64,000 bases of DNA from JBAYJM01 sp041665065 (GCA_041665065.1 JBAYJM010000003.1:1-64000); one strand, 5' to 3'. Positions 1 to 7,583 are shown, counted from the stretch's first letter. Notes: generated from the letters alone by a model not told the origin. A program made the numbers and translations.

Positions 1-543
1 ATCCCTGGCGCAACCGGTACGTCGCTTACGCTAAACAACGTTCAGCTCGGCGACAGTGGTAACATTTACACCGAGGTCTGGACAAACTCTGCCGGAACGG
101 CGACGACAAACCAGGCGACGCTGTCGGTGGGCACCATTACCAGCCCGGCGACGATTGACTACGTCGACCAATCCGATGGCTCAGTAATGGCCACAATGAA
201 TGCCGACAGTAACTTCGGGGCATTCAACCTGTCCAGTTGGCCAACGGGCGCTCAACTCATCTTCGAGTATTACTACGAAGGAGCCGCGAGCGGGCCGTTT
301 TCGGCTAGGGAAACGTTTTCATGGAACGGACAGTGGCCGGTCACCCTTCGGCTGACCAAGTTCCGGACTGGCGTTGTGCATCGGGGCAGTTGGATCATCA
401 AGGAACCCAACGGCGTCGAGCACTACAACAACCTTAACTCTGGCGGGTTGAAATGGATTGGACACCACAACAGTGCGCTGATCCTACCCCAATTCGCGCA
501 GGGCCACAACGGAGACCCGGACTGGTTGGCGTGGCAATGGTAA
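1..543 (+). CDS. Partial Ig-like domain protein (5' end outside window)
   Basis: The reading frame is open from base 1, so the gene starts upstream of the window; the GTG at 127 is not a credible start. The first ~42 residues look like the end of an immunoglobulin-like domain (DSGNIYTEVWTNSAGT followed by ATLSV). A ~140-residue C-terminal region rich in aromatic residues follows (FEYYYEG, SWNGQWPV, WLAWQW), which I do not recognise. The protein is probably exported, but the N-terminus is missing. Base composition is far more GC-rich than most of the window, like the gene at 864. A strong terminator follows directly. The Ig call is fairly safe; the role (adhesion or surface structure) is inference. 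Confidence 0.7.
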   Translation: MPGATGTSLTLNNVQLGDSGNIYTEVWTNSAGTATTNQATLSVGTITSPATIDYVDQSDGSVMATMNADSNFGAFNLSSWPTGAQLIFEYYYEGAASGPFSARETFSWNGQWPVTLRLTKFRTGVVHRGSWIIKEPNGVEHYNNLNSGGLKWIGHHNSALILPQFAQGHNGDPDWLAWQW

Positions 544-579
544 GCTAGCCTGCCCTGCATTTAACCGAAACCATTAACT

Positions 580-632
580 GGCGGGATCGGACGACTATCG
601 ATATAGTTGCCCGAACCGCCTCTTTTTTTTCT
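580..632 (+). terminator. Rho-independent terminator of the Ig-like gene
   Basis: A GGCGG arm at 580-584 pairs with CCGCC at 616-620. Inner pairs are CGG/CCG and ACTAT/ATAGT, and an uninterrupted T run starts at 623. It lies 37 bases after the stop codon. The spacer 544-863 holds this terminator, a promoter at 694-721 and a leader hairpin at 744-771, with no further gene visible. Confidence 0.85.
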
Positions 633-693
633 TTAATTTTTATTAAATAGTTTTTGTATAAATTATTTAGTCTCCAAGAAAACAACCAGTTAC

Positions 694-721
694 TTGACAA
701 ATCCCTAAAAACTGCTATAAT
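694..721 (+). promoter_or_regulatory. Sigma-70 promoter for the Ig/sorting-signal gene
   Basis: TTGACA at 694-699 and TATAAT at 716-721 are both perfect consensus boxes, spaced 16 bp, in an AT-rich spacer. The transcript would run into the hairpin at 744-771 and the gene at 864. Confidence 0.8.
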
Positions 722-743
722 TACATGTTCTTCATTTATCTAT

Positions 744-771
744 TATTGAACACCCCGTTTGGTGTTCAATA
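744..771 (+). other. Leader hairpin at the junction of AT-rich and GC-rich DNA
   Basis: An 11-bp perfect inverted repeat (arms 744-754 and 761-771, loop CCGTTT) starts 23 bases after the -10 box and lies ~90 bases before the ATG at 864. No T run follows, so it is more likely a leader structure or operator than a terminator. Confidence 0.6.
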
Positions 772-863
772 GATGGATGAAGTATTTGTACAATTTTCAA
801 AGTAGCCGCGGGGGCATAGTGCTCCAACGCGGAAAACCAAAAACTAAGAGAAGGATCGACCCT

Positions 864-1697
864 ATGAAGACGTTAGCCATTACTGCAACATGCATTCTCT
901 GCTCACTGACCGCGTCCGCTGCGGACCTGCGGGTGTACAAGACCGTGGACGGAATCGTGGTCCTCGTCAACCTCGAAGGCACCAATCCCGCCGACCTGAC
1001 GAACACGCCGGGTCTAATCGTGGCCGACATAACCGGATTTGGCCTTCAAATCAATGAAGTACCAGATCCGGTTTGGCAGTTGTTTTTGGAACAGCTCGGA
1101 GTTATTCCGGCCAGCGGCTGGATTAGCTTCAGGCTGACGTCCGACCAGATTGACGTCGCGAGCCTAACGGCATCCAAATTCACGCCGTACTTTACCACGG
1201 CGGGCGGGCGAGTCTTCTTCGACACCTCCTTCAGTGGTCTGACCTCCTCTCTCAACAACCAGCCACTCTCTGCTATTTCGGGAGACGGCAATTACCCATT
1301 CAATCCCGCAAGCCAGGGCAACGTCATATCGCCCGTAATCACTGCAGCGCCGGGCAACCTGACCGTTGCCGAAGGCGGATTTGTTCAGTTCTCGGTTACC
1401 GCCTCAAGCGCGGTACCTAGCGGCGGAATCACGTATCAATGGTTCCGCAATGACTCTCCTATTCCTGGCGCTCGGGATGCGGAATTCATAATCCAGTCTG
1501 CAATCGCCGTGGACGCCGGCAATTACTCCGTCGTGGTAACCGATCCGATCGGAACGGTTACGTTGAACGCATCGCTCACTGTGGGCGATACTCAGGCCAT
1601 GCCATCCGCGACGCCGATCGGTCTGGCTTTACTGGTCATGGCTATCATCGCCATGGCGACTGGAGGACAGCGCGTCCTCCGCACCACCAAACGATAA
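864..1697 (+). CDS. Exported Ig-like protein with C-terminal sorting-like tail
   Basis: 277 residues from ATG 864, chosen because AGAAGGA precedes it and a signal peptide (MKTLAITATC.., cut near SAA-D) starts there; a longer frame from 759 has neither. Residues ~20-150 are an unrecognised domain. Residues ~155-240 are a typical Ig domain (EGGFVQFSV, ITYQWFRND, DAGNYSVVV). The last ~32 residues run TPIGLALLVMAIIAMA and then end RVLRTTKR: a short Pro-containing motif, a membrane helix and a basic tail, like PEP-CTERM/IPTL-CTERM sorting signals. Composition is GC-rich, unlike the pilus genes. Such proteins are familiar from Verrucomicrobia and Planctomycetes and would be unusual in a monoderm CPR cell. 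Horizontal origin or a chimeric assembly are both possible. Confidence 0.8.
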   Translation: MKTLAITATCILCSLTASAADLRVYKTVDGIVVLVNLEGTNPADLTNTPGLIVADITGFGLQINEVPDPVWQLFLEQLGVIPASGWISFRLTSDQIDVASLTASKFTPYFTTAGGRVFFDTSFSGLTSSLNNQPLSAISGDGNYPFNPASQGNVISPVITAAPGNLTVAEGGFVQFSVTASSAVPSGGITYQWFRNDSPIPGARDAEFIIQSAIAVDAGNYSVVVTDPIGTVTLNASLTVGDTQAMPSATPIGLALLVMAIIAMATGGQRVLRTTKR

Positions 1698-1725
1698 CCA
1701 CCGCTATTACGCTGCGGTCCCGGTC

Positions 1726-1764
1726 GCGGCACACGGAGAACTACATTCCGTGTGCCGCTATTTT
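1726..1764 (+). terminator. Terminator after the Ig/sorting-signal gene
   Basis: A 12-bp perfect stem (1726-1737 with 1747-1758) is followed by TATTTTAATTATT. The GC-rich composition ends exactly at the stem, and AT-rich DNA resumes after it. Confidence 0.85.
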
Positions 1765-1923
1765 AATTATTAAATAATGTTGTCTTTATAAAATTTCCAA
1801 ATACCAATATGCTATTTTAGCTACTTCATAATTCGTATTTCTAAATTCCCATTGCATTATTTTTCACAAAATACCTCAAAATTAGCTTAAATATTTATAT
1901 TATTCTTTAATTTAACTGAGCTA

Positions 1924-1952
1924 TTGACAAAATACCGATAATATGCTAAATT
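1924..1952 (+). promoter_or_regulatory. Promoter for the GT4 gene
   Basis: TTGACA 1924-1929, a 17-bp spacer and TAAATT 1947-1952 with an upstream TG (TGC). The predicted start of transcription is only ~12 bases before the ATG at 1971, so the leader is very short and no Shine-Dalgarno sequence is visible. Confidence 0.65.
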
Positions 1953-1970
1953 AGTCAATCAAGAAAATAT

Positions 1971-3128
1971 ATGAAAATAGCGTTTATTGGCCAAAAAGGA
2001 ATACCAACCCAACAGGGCGGTATCGAAAAACACGTTGAAGAACTTAGCACTAGATTAGCTAAGGGCGGTTTTGACGTGACTGTTTATAGCAGGCCCCATT
2101 ATTCAGGAATTACCACTAAAAAATACAAGCATAAAGGCGTAGATATTATAAATTTGCCTTCCATAAATACCAAGAACCTTGATGCGATTACTCACACATT
2201 CATATCTTCAATTCACGCGATTTCTAAAAATTACGACGTCATTCATTATCACGGCGTAGGCCCTTCCCTGCTTTCTTGGATGCCAAGAGTTTTTTCTCCT
2301 AAATCCAAAGTGGTGGTAACTTTTCATAGCATAGATAGATTGCAAAAAAAATGGGGGCCATTTGCAAAATTAATGTTAACCGTTGGCGAATGGGCGGCAT
2401 GTAAATTTCCTCACGAAACAATTACAGCCTCAAAGATCATGCAAATCTATACGCAAAAACATTTTAATTCCAAAACAAATTATATTCCAAATGGCGTTGG
2501 GATTCCAAAAGTAAAAGAAACGGAAATCTTAAAAAAATTAGGACTAAGAAAAAAACAATATATCCTCTGTGTATCAAGACTGATTCAGCATAAAGGAATT
2601 CATACCTTGATTAAAGCTTACAAAAAATTAGACACTAATAAAAAATTAGTAATTGTCGGCGAAGGTTCAAATACCGAAAGTTATATCAAACTGTTAAAAA
2701 AATTAGCCGATGGCGATAAAAACATAATTTTTGCTGGCAAACAAATCGGAGATGATTTAAAAACTATTTTTACCAATGCTTTTGTCTTTGTCCAGCCATC
2801 TGAAGCTGAAGGCTTATCAATCGCTTTGCTTGAAGCAATGAGTTATGGTTTGCCTTTGATTATCAGCGACATTCCGGAAAACAAGGAACCGACAAACGGC
2901 TATGCTTTAGAATTTATCAACAAGAATTTTATGGACTTATCCAGACAGTTGAATTTTGCCATCAAGCATCCAAATCATATCAGAGAAACAGCAAAGACGG
3001 CCAAAGAGCACACCATCAAACATTATAACTGGAATGATATCACCAAAAAGACTGCAAATTTATATGAACAGTTAATTTGGAAAACAAAAAAAGTAAAAGC
3101 TATCGGCAAGAGATTGCCCGTTAGGTAA
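1971..3128 (+). CDS. GT4-family glycosyltransferase
   Basis: 385 residues with the two-domain GT-B layout of family 4 glycosyltransferases. The N-terminal Rossmann half starts MKIAFIGQKGIPTQQGG, with the glycine-rich sugar-acceptor loop and an IHYHGVGPSLLSW segment. The C-terminal half has ILCVSRLIQHKGIHTLI and the donor-binding EAEGLSIALLEAMSYGLP, whose E-x7-E pattern is typical. It should move a sugar from an activated donor to a cell-surface glycan on the cytoplasmic face. It stands alone between GC-rich units, is AT-rich like the rest of the genome, and has its own promoter. The substrate cannot be read from sequence. Confidence 0.9.
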   Translation: MKIAFIGQKGIPTQQGGIEKHVEELSTRLAKGGFDVTVYSRPHYSGITTKKYKHKGVDIINLPSINTKNLDAITHTFISSIHAISKNYDVIHYHGVGPSLLSWMPRVFSPKSKVVVTFHSIDRLQKKWGPFAKLMLTVGEWAACKFPHETITASKIMQIYTQKHFNSKTNYIPNGVGIPKVKETEILKKLGLRKKQYILCVSRLIQHKGIHTLIKAYKKLDTNKKLVIVGEGSNTESYIKLLKKLADGDKNIIFAGKQIGDDLKTIFTNAFVFVQPSEAEGLSIALLEAMSYGLPLIISDIPENKEPTNGYALEFINKNFMDLSRQLNFAIKHPNHIRETAKTAKEHTIKHYNWNDITKKTANLYEQLIWKTKKVKAIGKRLPVR

Positions 3129-3169
3129 TTTTTTGCTATTTTAAATAAAGTTCTTTTAAAATATGTTTT

Positions 3170-3212
3170 GCCCTTTTGTTTAAAATTAATTTTTGATTTT
3201 AAACATAAGGGC
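3170..3212 (+). other. Hairpin at the left edge of the second GC-rich unit
   Basis: GCCCTT 3170-3175 pairs with AAGGGC 3207-3212, and GTTTAAAAT 3178-3186 pairs with ATTTTAAAC 3196-3204, separated by a 2x2 internal loop and a 9-base loop. GC-rich DNA starts right after it. No T run follows, so it is a weak terminator candidate for the GT4 gene or a leader element for the gene at 3253. Confidence 0.5.
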
Positions 3213-3252
3213 GGAATAGGTCCGTTGCCTTACAACAATAAGGAAAGCTAAG

Positions 3253-3723
3253 ATGAATGCGAAACGGATCGCTGGTTGGATTCTAATCCTTGTGGCGATG
3301 TATTTCTTTGCTAAGCCTGACAGGTATTTCGCCGGGGTGTTTTGCATAATCATGGCCACCATCATGACTGGTAGCGCGTGCGCATTGTTCAAAGAGTACG
3401 GGCGCGACCTAGGCCGTGAGAGGGGGTATGAAGAGGGCGAAAAGGCCGGCAAAGGACGACCGCGTGAGATATTCAATCTGATAGAGAGAATGAATCGATG
3501 GGGCGGCATCATCTTTGTGGAAATAGACGGGATAATCACCATGGAAGGGGAACATTTCGTCAGAATGGGACAACATTGTGCCAACAGCGTCACCGAGTTC
3601 GCGATATACTCCATTCCCAGAGAATGGGAACCGCGCACGGGCTTAATGGCATTGACTAAGGCAGGAGGTGAGCCCAAGTTGATGCCAGCGAAAGTTGGCC
3701 CCCTAGGACTACCACAAATCTGA
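3253..3723 (+). CDS. Unknown small membrane protein (GC-rich unit)
   Basis: 156 residues, not recognised. The ATG at 3253 is preceded by AAGGAAAG at the right distance. Residues ~7-22 and ~26-46 are two membrane segments (IAGWILILVAMYFFA, YFAGVFCIIMATIM). A charged, probably helical stretch follows (RDLGRERGYEEGEKAGKG), then a soluble ~90-residue domain with GGIIFVEIDGIITMEGE. The gene is GC-rich and shares a unit with the 73-residue gene 35 bases downstream. A minus-strand frame across it (3186-3779) lacks a plausible composition, and the terminator at 4012 is oriented with the plus strand. Function unknown. Confidence 0.6.
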   Translation: MNAKRIAGWILILVAMYFFAKPDRYFAGVFCIIMATIMTGSACALFKEYGRDLGRERGYEEGEKAGKGRPREIFNLIERMNRWGGIIFVEIDGIITMEGEHFVRMGQHCANSVTEFAIYSIPREWEPRTGLMALTKAGGEPKLMPAKVGPLGLPQI

Positions 3724-3758
3724 GTGAGAAGATAACTATCCACAATAATGGGGGCGTC

Positions 3759-3980
3759 ATGACTGAATACAGACTGCATTTTCTCAGGCCACCGTTAGTG
3801 CCATCAGAGAAATTTGAGGCAAACTCTGACGGAGAGGCAATAGACAAGGTGGCGTGTCGATTGGGACTCCCAAAAAACCACCGCCCGGAGGAATTTACTA
3901 GAGCTGGTGGCAACTATATAGCTGCCTGGAGATTTGATGGCGGAGGTAACGGCTATTGGGAAACGATATACCCCAAATAA
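3759..3980 (+). CDS. Unknown 73-residue protein (GC-rich unit)
   Basis: 73 residues starting MTEYRLHFLRPP, with no signal peptide or membrane helix. A GGGGG run lies just upstream of the ATG as a possible ribosome binding site. The middle (NSDGEAIDKVACRLGL) suggests a small mixed alpha/beta domain, and the end is Gly/Trp-rich (RFDGGGNGYWETIYPK). It is GC-rich like its upstream neighbour and followed by a strong terminator, so the two form one short unit. No family is recognised. Confidence 0.55.
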   Translation: MTEYRLHFLRPPLVPSEKFEANSDGEAIDKVACRLGLPKNHRPEEFTRAGGNYIAAWRFDGGGNGYWETIYPK

Positions 3981-4011
3981 GCCAAAATCCGAAAGGAGGC
4001 AAAGCACAATC

Positions 4012-4057
4012 AACGTTGTCACTCGGTTCGATTCCGATAGTGTCAACGTTTTTTTAT
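4012..4057 (+). terminator. Terminator of the second GC-rich unit
   Basis: AACGTTG/CAACGTT and CACT/AGTG pair around one T-T mismatch (arms 4012-4023 and 4039-4050), and seven T residues follow. The loop region happens to spell a tRNA T-arm-like sequence, but no tRNA can be folded here. Confidence 0.8.
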
Positions 4058-4076
4058 TTGTCCCGCATATCCCCTA

Positions 4077-4205
4077 GCGAGCCTTAAAAATCTTGTGCCA
4101 ATTTTTTACGGAGCTCACGTTAAGAAACAGCTCTAGCCTCAGCAGAGGCGTTAGCTGTTTTAGTGAGAGAAGTAAAAAATTTGGCCATGATTTTTACAGA
4201 CTCGC
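4077..4205. other. 129-nt imperfect palindrome (long hairpin)
   Basis: Nearly the whole segment folds back on itself. Paired blocks from outside in: 4077-4081/4201-4205 (GCGAG), 4085-4092/4189-4196 (TAAAAATC), 4094-4101/4181-4187 with one bulge, 4102-4109/4172-4179 (TTTTTTAC), 4114-4118/4163-4167 (CTCAC), 4125-4132/4153-4160 (AAACAGCT) and 4136-4140/4145-4149 (GCCTC), closing on AGCA. That gives about 46 pairs interrupted by small symmetric internal loops. It lies between two terminator-like hairpins in the 369-base spacer 3981-4349, which holds no gene. It could be a structured RNA or a repeat-type mobile hairpin. Confidence 0.75.
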
Positions 4206-4224
4206 GACTTTTCTTTTTTGTTAG

Positions 4225-4253
4225 CTTTTTTCTTTTCTTAGAAAAGAAAAAAG
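4225..4253. other. Perfect 13-bp T/A-rich hairpin
   Basis: CTTTTTTCTTTTC (4225-4237) pairs perfectly with 4241-4253 around a 3-base loop. It lies just downstream of the long palindrome and just upstream of the pilB promoter. It may insulate pilB from upstream transcription. Confidence 0.6.
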
Positions 4254-4267
4254 TAAAAATCTTTCCA

Positions 4268-4297
4268 TTGTTTCAAAATATAATTTTATGTTATAAT
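4268..4297 (+). promoter_or_regulatory. Promoter of the pilus operon
   Basis: TTGTTT 4268-4273, 18-bp spacer, TATAAT 4292-4297 preceded by TGT (extended -10). It is the only good promoter seen ahead of pilB; the pilus genes behind it are almost gap-free. Confidence 0.6.
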
Positions 4298-4310
4298 AAT
4301 ATCAAAATAG

Positions 4311-4330
4311 ATCCTGGATTTCTCCAGGAT
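4311..4330. repeat. ATCCTGGA..TCCAGGAT hairpin before pilB
   Basis: An 8-bp perfect inverted repeat with loop TTTC, continuing into GATGAC. The same GGATGAC ending follows the palindrome at 18057, and GATCCTGAAT precedes the one at 51931, so it may be a relative of those repeats. It covers the upstream ATG at 4329, which supports ATG 4350 as the real pilB start. Confidence 0.45.
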
Positions 4331-4349
4331 GACAAATGAAGGTGACAAA

Positions 4350-6074
4350 ATGATAAATCAAAAAGATCTTGAGGCAATAATCCTTGATAATAAGATTCTT
4401 GACGAAAATCAAATTAAGGAATTTGCCACTAAAGCTAGAAGTTCAGCCAAAAAACTGGAAGATTTTTTATTTGAACAAAAATTAATCGCACCAGATCTTC
4501 TTTATGAAAAGGCATCCCAGTTTTATAATCTTCCTTTTATTGATTTAAAAAATAAAATCATCCGTAAAGACATTTTATTTATAATCCCGGAAATAACCGC
4601 ACGGTCTCACCAAACAATTGCCTTTGATAAAAACGACAAAGAATTAAAAATTGCAACCTTAGATATTTCTAATATTGAACTATTCGATTTTTTAGCCAAA
4701 AAAACACAGTTGGAAATTAAAATTTCCATCACAACCCCCGACAACATTAAAGAAGCATTGAAGCAATATCACAAAGGCCTCAACGCTGAAATAAAAGAAA
4801 TGGAAGAAGTAAAAGAGGGCGAGGGTGAAAAAGCTGAAAATCTCAAAACCTTGGCCGAGGATTTGCCCGTGGTCAGAGTCGTCGATGCCCTGCTTGAATA
4901 TGCAATTTTAGAGAAAGCTTCCGACATCCACATTGAACCGGCTGAGCAGGAAATTAATATCAGATATCGTATTGATGGCCTGTTAAAAAAGGTTATGACT
5001 CTGCCAAAAACTTCGCATGCCGGAGTAATTGCTAGAATTAAAATTTTATCAAATTTAAAATTAGATGAGCATCGCCTTCCTCAAGATGGAAGATTTAAAA
5101 TCAAAACGGCGGACTATCAAGTGTCATTTCGCGTATCCATAATGCCGACTTTTGATGGTGAAAAAATCGTACTTCGTCTTTTGCCCGATCAAAGCCAAAA
5201 ATTAACCCTAGAACAGCTTGGTTTCCAGCCAAAACAATTGGAAATCATTAAAAGAAATATCGCCAAGCCGCACGGGATGCTTCTTGTTACTGGCCCAACA
5301 GGCTCCGGCAAAACCACAACCCTTTATACCATGTTAAATATTTTAAATAATCCGAATGTTAATATTTGCACTATTGAAGACCCTATTGAATATAAAATGG
5401 CCGGGATCAATCAAAGCCAAGTACAGCCCAAAATAGGTTTTACTTTTGCTAATGGGCTAAGGTCATTCCTGCGCCAAGATCCGGATATTATTATGGTTGG
5501 GGAAATCAGAGACACCGAAACTGCCGAGATTGCGATCAACGCAGCCATGACTGGCCACTTAGTCTTATCCACCCTACACACCAATGATGCAGTGACAACC
5601 ATCCCCCGCTTTATCGACATGCAAGTTCCCACTTTTTTGATAGCCTCAACCATTAATGTCGTAGTCGCTCAGAGACTTGTCAGAAAAATTTGCAAAAACT
5701 GCATTGAGAGCTTTAACCTGGATAAAAAAACCATTGACGAACTAGAACAGCAATTTGATCTTGATAAATTACAGAAAAATCTTTCCCAACAGGGATATTT
5801 AATGAAAGGGCAAGATTTTAAATCAATCTTATTTTTTAGGGGCAAAGGCTGCCAACAGTGTGGCGATAGCGGCTACAAAGGAAGAATCGGAATTTATGAA
5901 ACACTGGAAATTGATGATGAAATATCTGAATTAATCTTAAAAAGAGCGTCCCGTGACGAGCTCGAAAAAACTGCCATTGAAAAAGGCATGACAACCGTTT
6001 TGCAAGATGGCTTTATAAAAGCCAAGGCGGGAATTACCACGATTGAAGAGGTTCTAAGGGTAACACAAGAGTAA
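4350..6074 (+). CDS. pilB: Type IV pilus assembly ATPase PilB
   Basis: 574 residues. ATG 4350 is chosen because GAAGGTG lies just before it; ATG 4329 falls in a hairpin. Residues ~1-140 are the GspE/MshEN N-terminal domain. Then come the secretion-ATPase core with ASDIHIEP, a Walker A GPTGSGKTT (~315-323), the Asp box TIEDPIEY, Walker B DPDIIMVGEIRD (~377-388) and a His box LSTLHTNDA. A four-cysteine zinc site (CKNC.., CQQCGDSGYKGR) closes the C-terminus. This hexameric ATPase powers pilus extension at the inner face of the membrane. It heads the operon and lies 5 bases from pilC. Confidence 0.96.
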   Translation: MINQKDLEAIILDNKILDENQIKEFATKARSSAKKLEDFLFEQKLIAPDLLYEKASQFYNLPFIDLKNKIIRKDILFIIPEITARSHQTIAFDKNDKELKIATLDISNIELFDFLAKKTQLEIKISITTPDNIKEALKQYHKGLNAEIKEMEEVKEGEGEKAENLKTLAEDLPVVRVVDALLEYAILEKASDIHIEPAEQEINIRYRIDGLLKKVMTLPKTSHAGVIARIKILSNLKLDEHRLPQDGRFKIKTADYQVSFRVSIMPTFDGEKIVLRLLPDQSQKLTLEQLGFQPKQLEIIKRNIAKPHGMLLVTGPTGSGKTTTLYTMLNILNNPNVNICTIEDPIEYKMAGINQSQVQPKIGFTFANGLRSFLRQDPDIIMVGEIRDTETAEIAINAAMTGHLVLSTLHTNDAVTTIPRFIDMQVPTFLIASTINVVVAQRLVRKICKNCIESFNLDKKTIDELEQQFDLDKLQKNLSQQGYLMKGQDFKSILFFRGKGCQQCGDSGYKGRIGIYETLEIDDEISELILKRASRDELEKTAIEKGMTTVLQDGFIKAKAGITTIEEVLRVTQE

Positions 6075-6079
6075 ACAAA

Positions 6080-7144
6080 ATGAAAAATATTGATTTCTCA
6101 AAATTTAGTAAAATACCGGCAACGGCAAAAATTTTTTTATTGCAAAATCTATCTGTAATGCTTAGGGCTGGAATTTCGCTTGCCGATGCCCTAAAGACTT
6201 TAAGCGAGGAAAGCAAAAATCAAAAATTGAAAAAAATCCTTTTAGAGACCGCTGAAAAAATCAAGCAGGGCAAAAGCTTATCAGAAAGCCTGATGCCATA
6301 TACTAGCGATTTCGGAGAATTATTTGTAAACATGATCAGGGCCGGCGAGGCGTCAGGACGGCTTGAAGATATTTTAAACGAACTCTACATCCAACATAAA
6401 AAGGATCACCTGATTTTGAGCAAAATAAGAAATGCTCTGACTTATCCGGTTATTATAATAATTGCCATGCTTGGCATTGCTGCTTTTGTTGTTGTTTTTG
6501 TACTACCGACAATAACAAATATGTTTCGAGAGTTAAACGCAGAATTGCCATTACCGACAAAAATTCTCATCTATGTTAGTGATTTTATTCACCAAAACGG
6601 AATCTACATCGGAATTGCAATTGTAATATTGATCTTTATTGCCATTAAACTTGGCAGAAGTAAAAAGGGTAAGAGTGGCCTGCATCATTTTATTCTAAAA
6701 ATACCCATTATCTCAGGCATAATTAAACAAGTCAATCTGGCTCGCGCCGCAAGAAGCCTAAGCTCACTTATAAAAACCGACATTGCCATTGTCGATACCC
6801 TATCAATAACTTCAAAAATCTTAGGCAATTCCGCTTTTAGGCAAACATTTGCGGAAGCAGCTGAAAAGGTTAAAAAGGGACAAAAGCTCGCCTCTATTTT
6901 TAGAGAATATCCAAAACTTTTCCCTGGAATTTTTATTCAAATGGTAGCTGTGGGCGAAGAAACCGGAGCATTAGATGAAGTTTTGGCAAACCTGGCGGAT
7001 TTTTATGAAGAAGAAGTGTCGCAAACCATGGGTAACTTGCCAACGATAATTGAACCGGTTCTAATGCTTCTTATCGGCTGCGGAGTTGCGGGTATTGCCA
7101 TTTCCATCTTGCTTCCAATTTATTCCATGACACAAAACATGTAA
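6080..7144 (+). CDS. pilC: Type IV pilus inner-membrane platform protein PilC
   Basis: 354 residues, slightly shorter than the usual ~400. It has two T2SF domains, each starting with a helical cytoplasmic bundle (FLLQNLSVMLRAGISLADAL; ARAARSLSSLIKTDIAIVDT) and ending in membrane helices (YPVIIIIAMLGIAAFVVVFV; EPVLMLLIGCGVAGIAISI). The GEETGALDEVLANLADFYEEEV segment is typical of the family. PilC couples PilB rotation to pilin insertion. It is 1 base from the next gene, so translation is probably coupled. Confidence 0.95.
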   Translation: MKNIDFSKFSKIPATAKIFLLQNLSVMLRAGISLADALKTLSEESKNQKLKKILLETAEKIKQGKSLSESLMPYTSDFGELFVNMIRAGEASGRLEDILNELYIQHKKDHLILSKIRNALTYPVIIIIAMLGIAAFVVVFVLPTITNMFRELNAELPLPTKILIYVSDFIHQNGIYIGIAIVILIFIAIKLGRSKKGKSGLHHFILKIPIISGIIKQVNLARAARSLSSLIKTDIAIVDTLSITSKILGNSAFRQTFAEAAEKVKKGQKLASIFREYPKLFPGIFIQMVAVGEETGALDEVLANLADFYEEEVSQTMGNLPTIIEPVLMLLIGCGVAGIAISILLPIYSMTQNM

Positions 7145-7145
7145 T

Positions 7146-7583
7146 ATGAAAAAGATTTCCGGATTTACTTTAGTGGAGCTCATAATAGCCATCGCCGTTA
7201 TTGGGATAATAAGCTCGATAAGCTTGCCAATTTATAAAAACCTTTTACCCACAATTAATCTAAGCTCTTCATCTCGCGATTTGGCGTCGGATTTAAGATT
7301 TGCCCAACAGATGGCCGTTACTGAACAAATTATTTATTCAGTATCTTTTGATAAGATTAATAATAAGTATTCGGTAATTAAAACCAGCGACGGCACCGTT
7401 AAAACAACAAAAACGCTAAACCGAGAGATAAGCTTTCAAGCGATTAGCGGCTTTGATGATGATAAGGTTGAATTTGTGGCGACCGGAGCATCAGTCCAAA
7501 ACGGAACCATTACTCTAATCAACAGGCAAAATAAAACATCTATAATTGAGATAAAACCATCCGGCTATGTCAAAATTCAATAA
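7146..7583 (+). CDS. Type IV minor pilin, GspH/FimT-like
   Basis: 145 residues. Class III leader MKKISG then FTLVELIIAIAVIGIISS: prepilin peptidase would cut after Gly6 and methylate Phe1, and Glu at +5 is present. The sequence after the helix (SSRDLASDLRFAQQMAVTEQ) matches GspH/FimT pseudopilins, which prime pilus assembly. The end of the gene overlaps the next by 17 bases. Confidence 0.88.
   Translation: MKKISGFTLVELIIAIAVIGIISSISLPIYKNLLPTINLSSSSRDLASDLRFAQQMAVTEQIIYSVSFDKINNKYSVIKTSDGTVKTTKTLNREISFQAISGFDDDKVEFVATGASVQNGTITLINRQNKTSIIEIKPSGYVKIQ

Noticed and set aside
759..863. Upstream start for the Ig/sorting-signal gene
   Set aside because: It begins inside the leader hairpin and would bury the signal peptide; ATG 864 has a good ribosome binding site.
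3186..3779. Minus-strand 197-codon open frame
   Set aside because: It covers the two plus-strand genes, which have a ribosome binding site and a plus-oriented terminator; its composition is Pro/Ser-rich like an antisense frame.
4021..4041. tRNA T-arm-like sequence (GGTTCGATTCC) near the end of a GC-rich unit, a possible attachment site
   Set aside because: No acceptor, D-arm or anticodon arm can be folded around it; the stem plus T run is better explained as a terminator.
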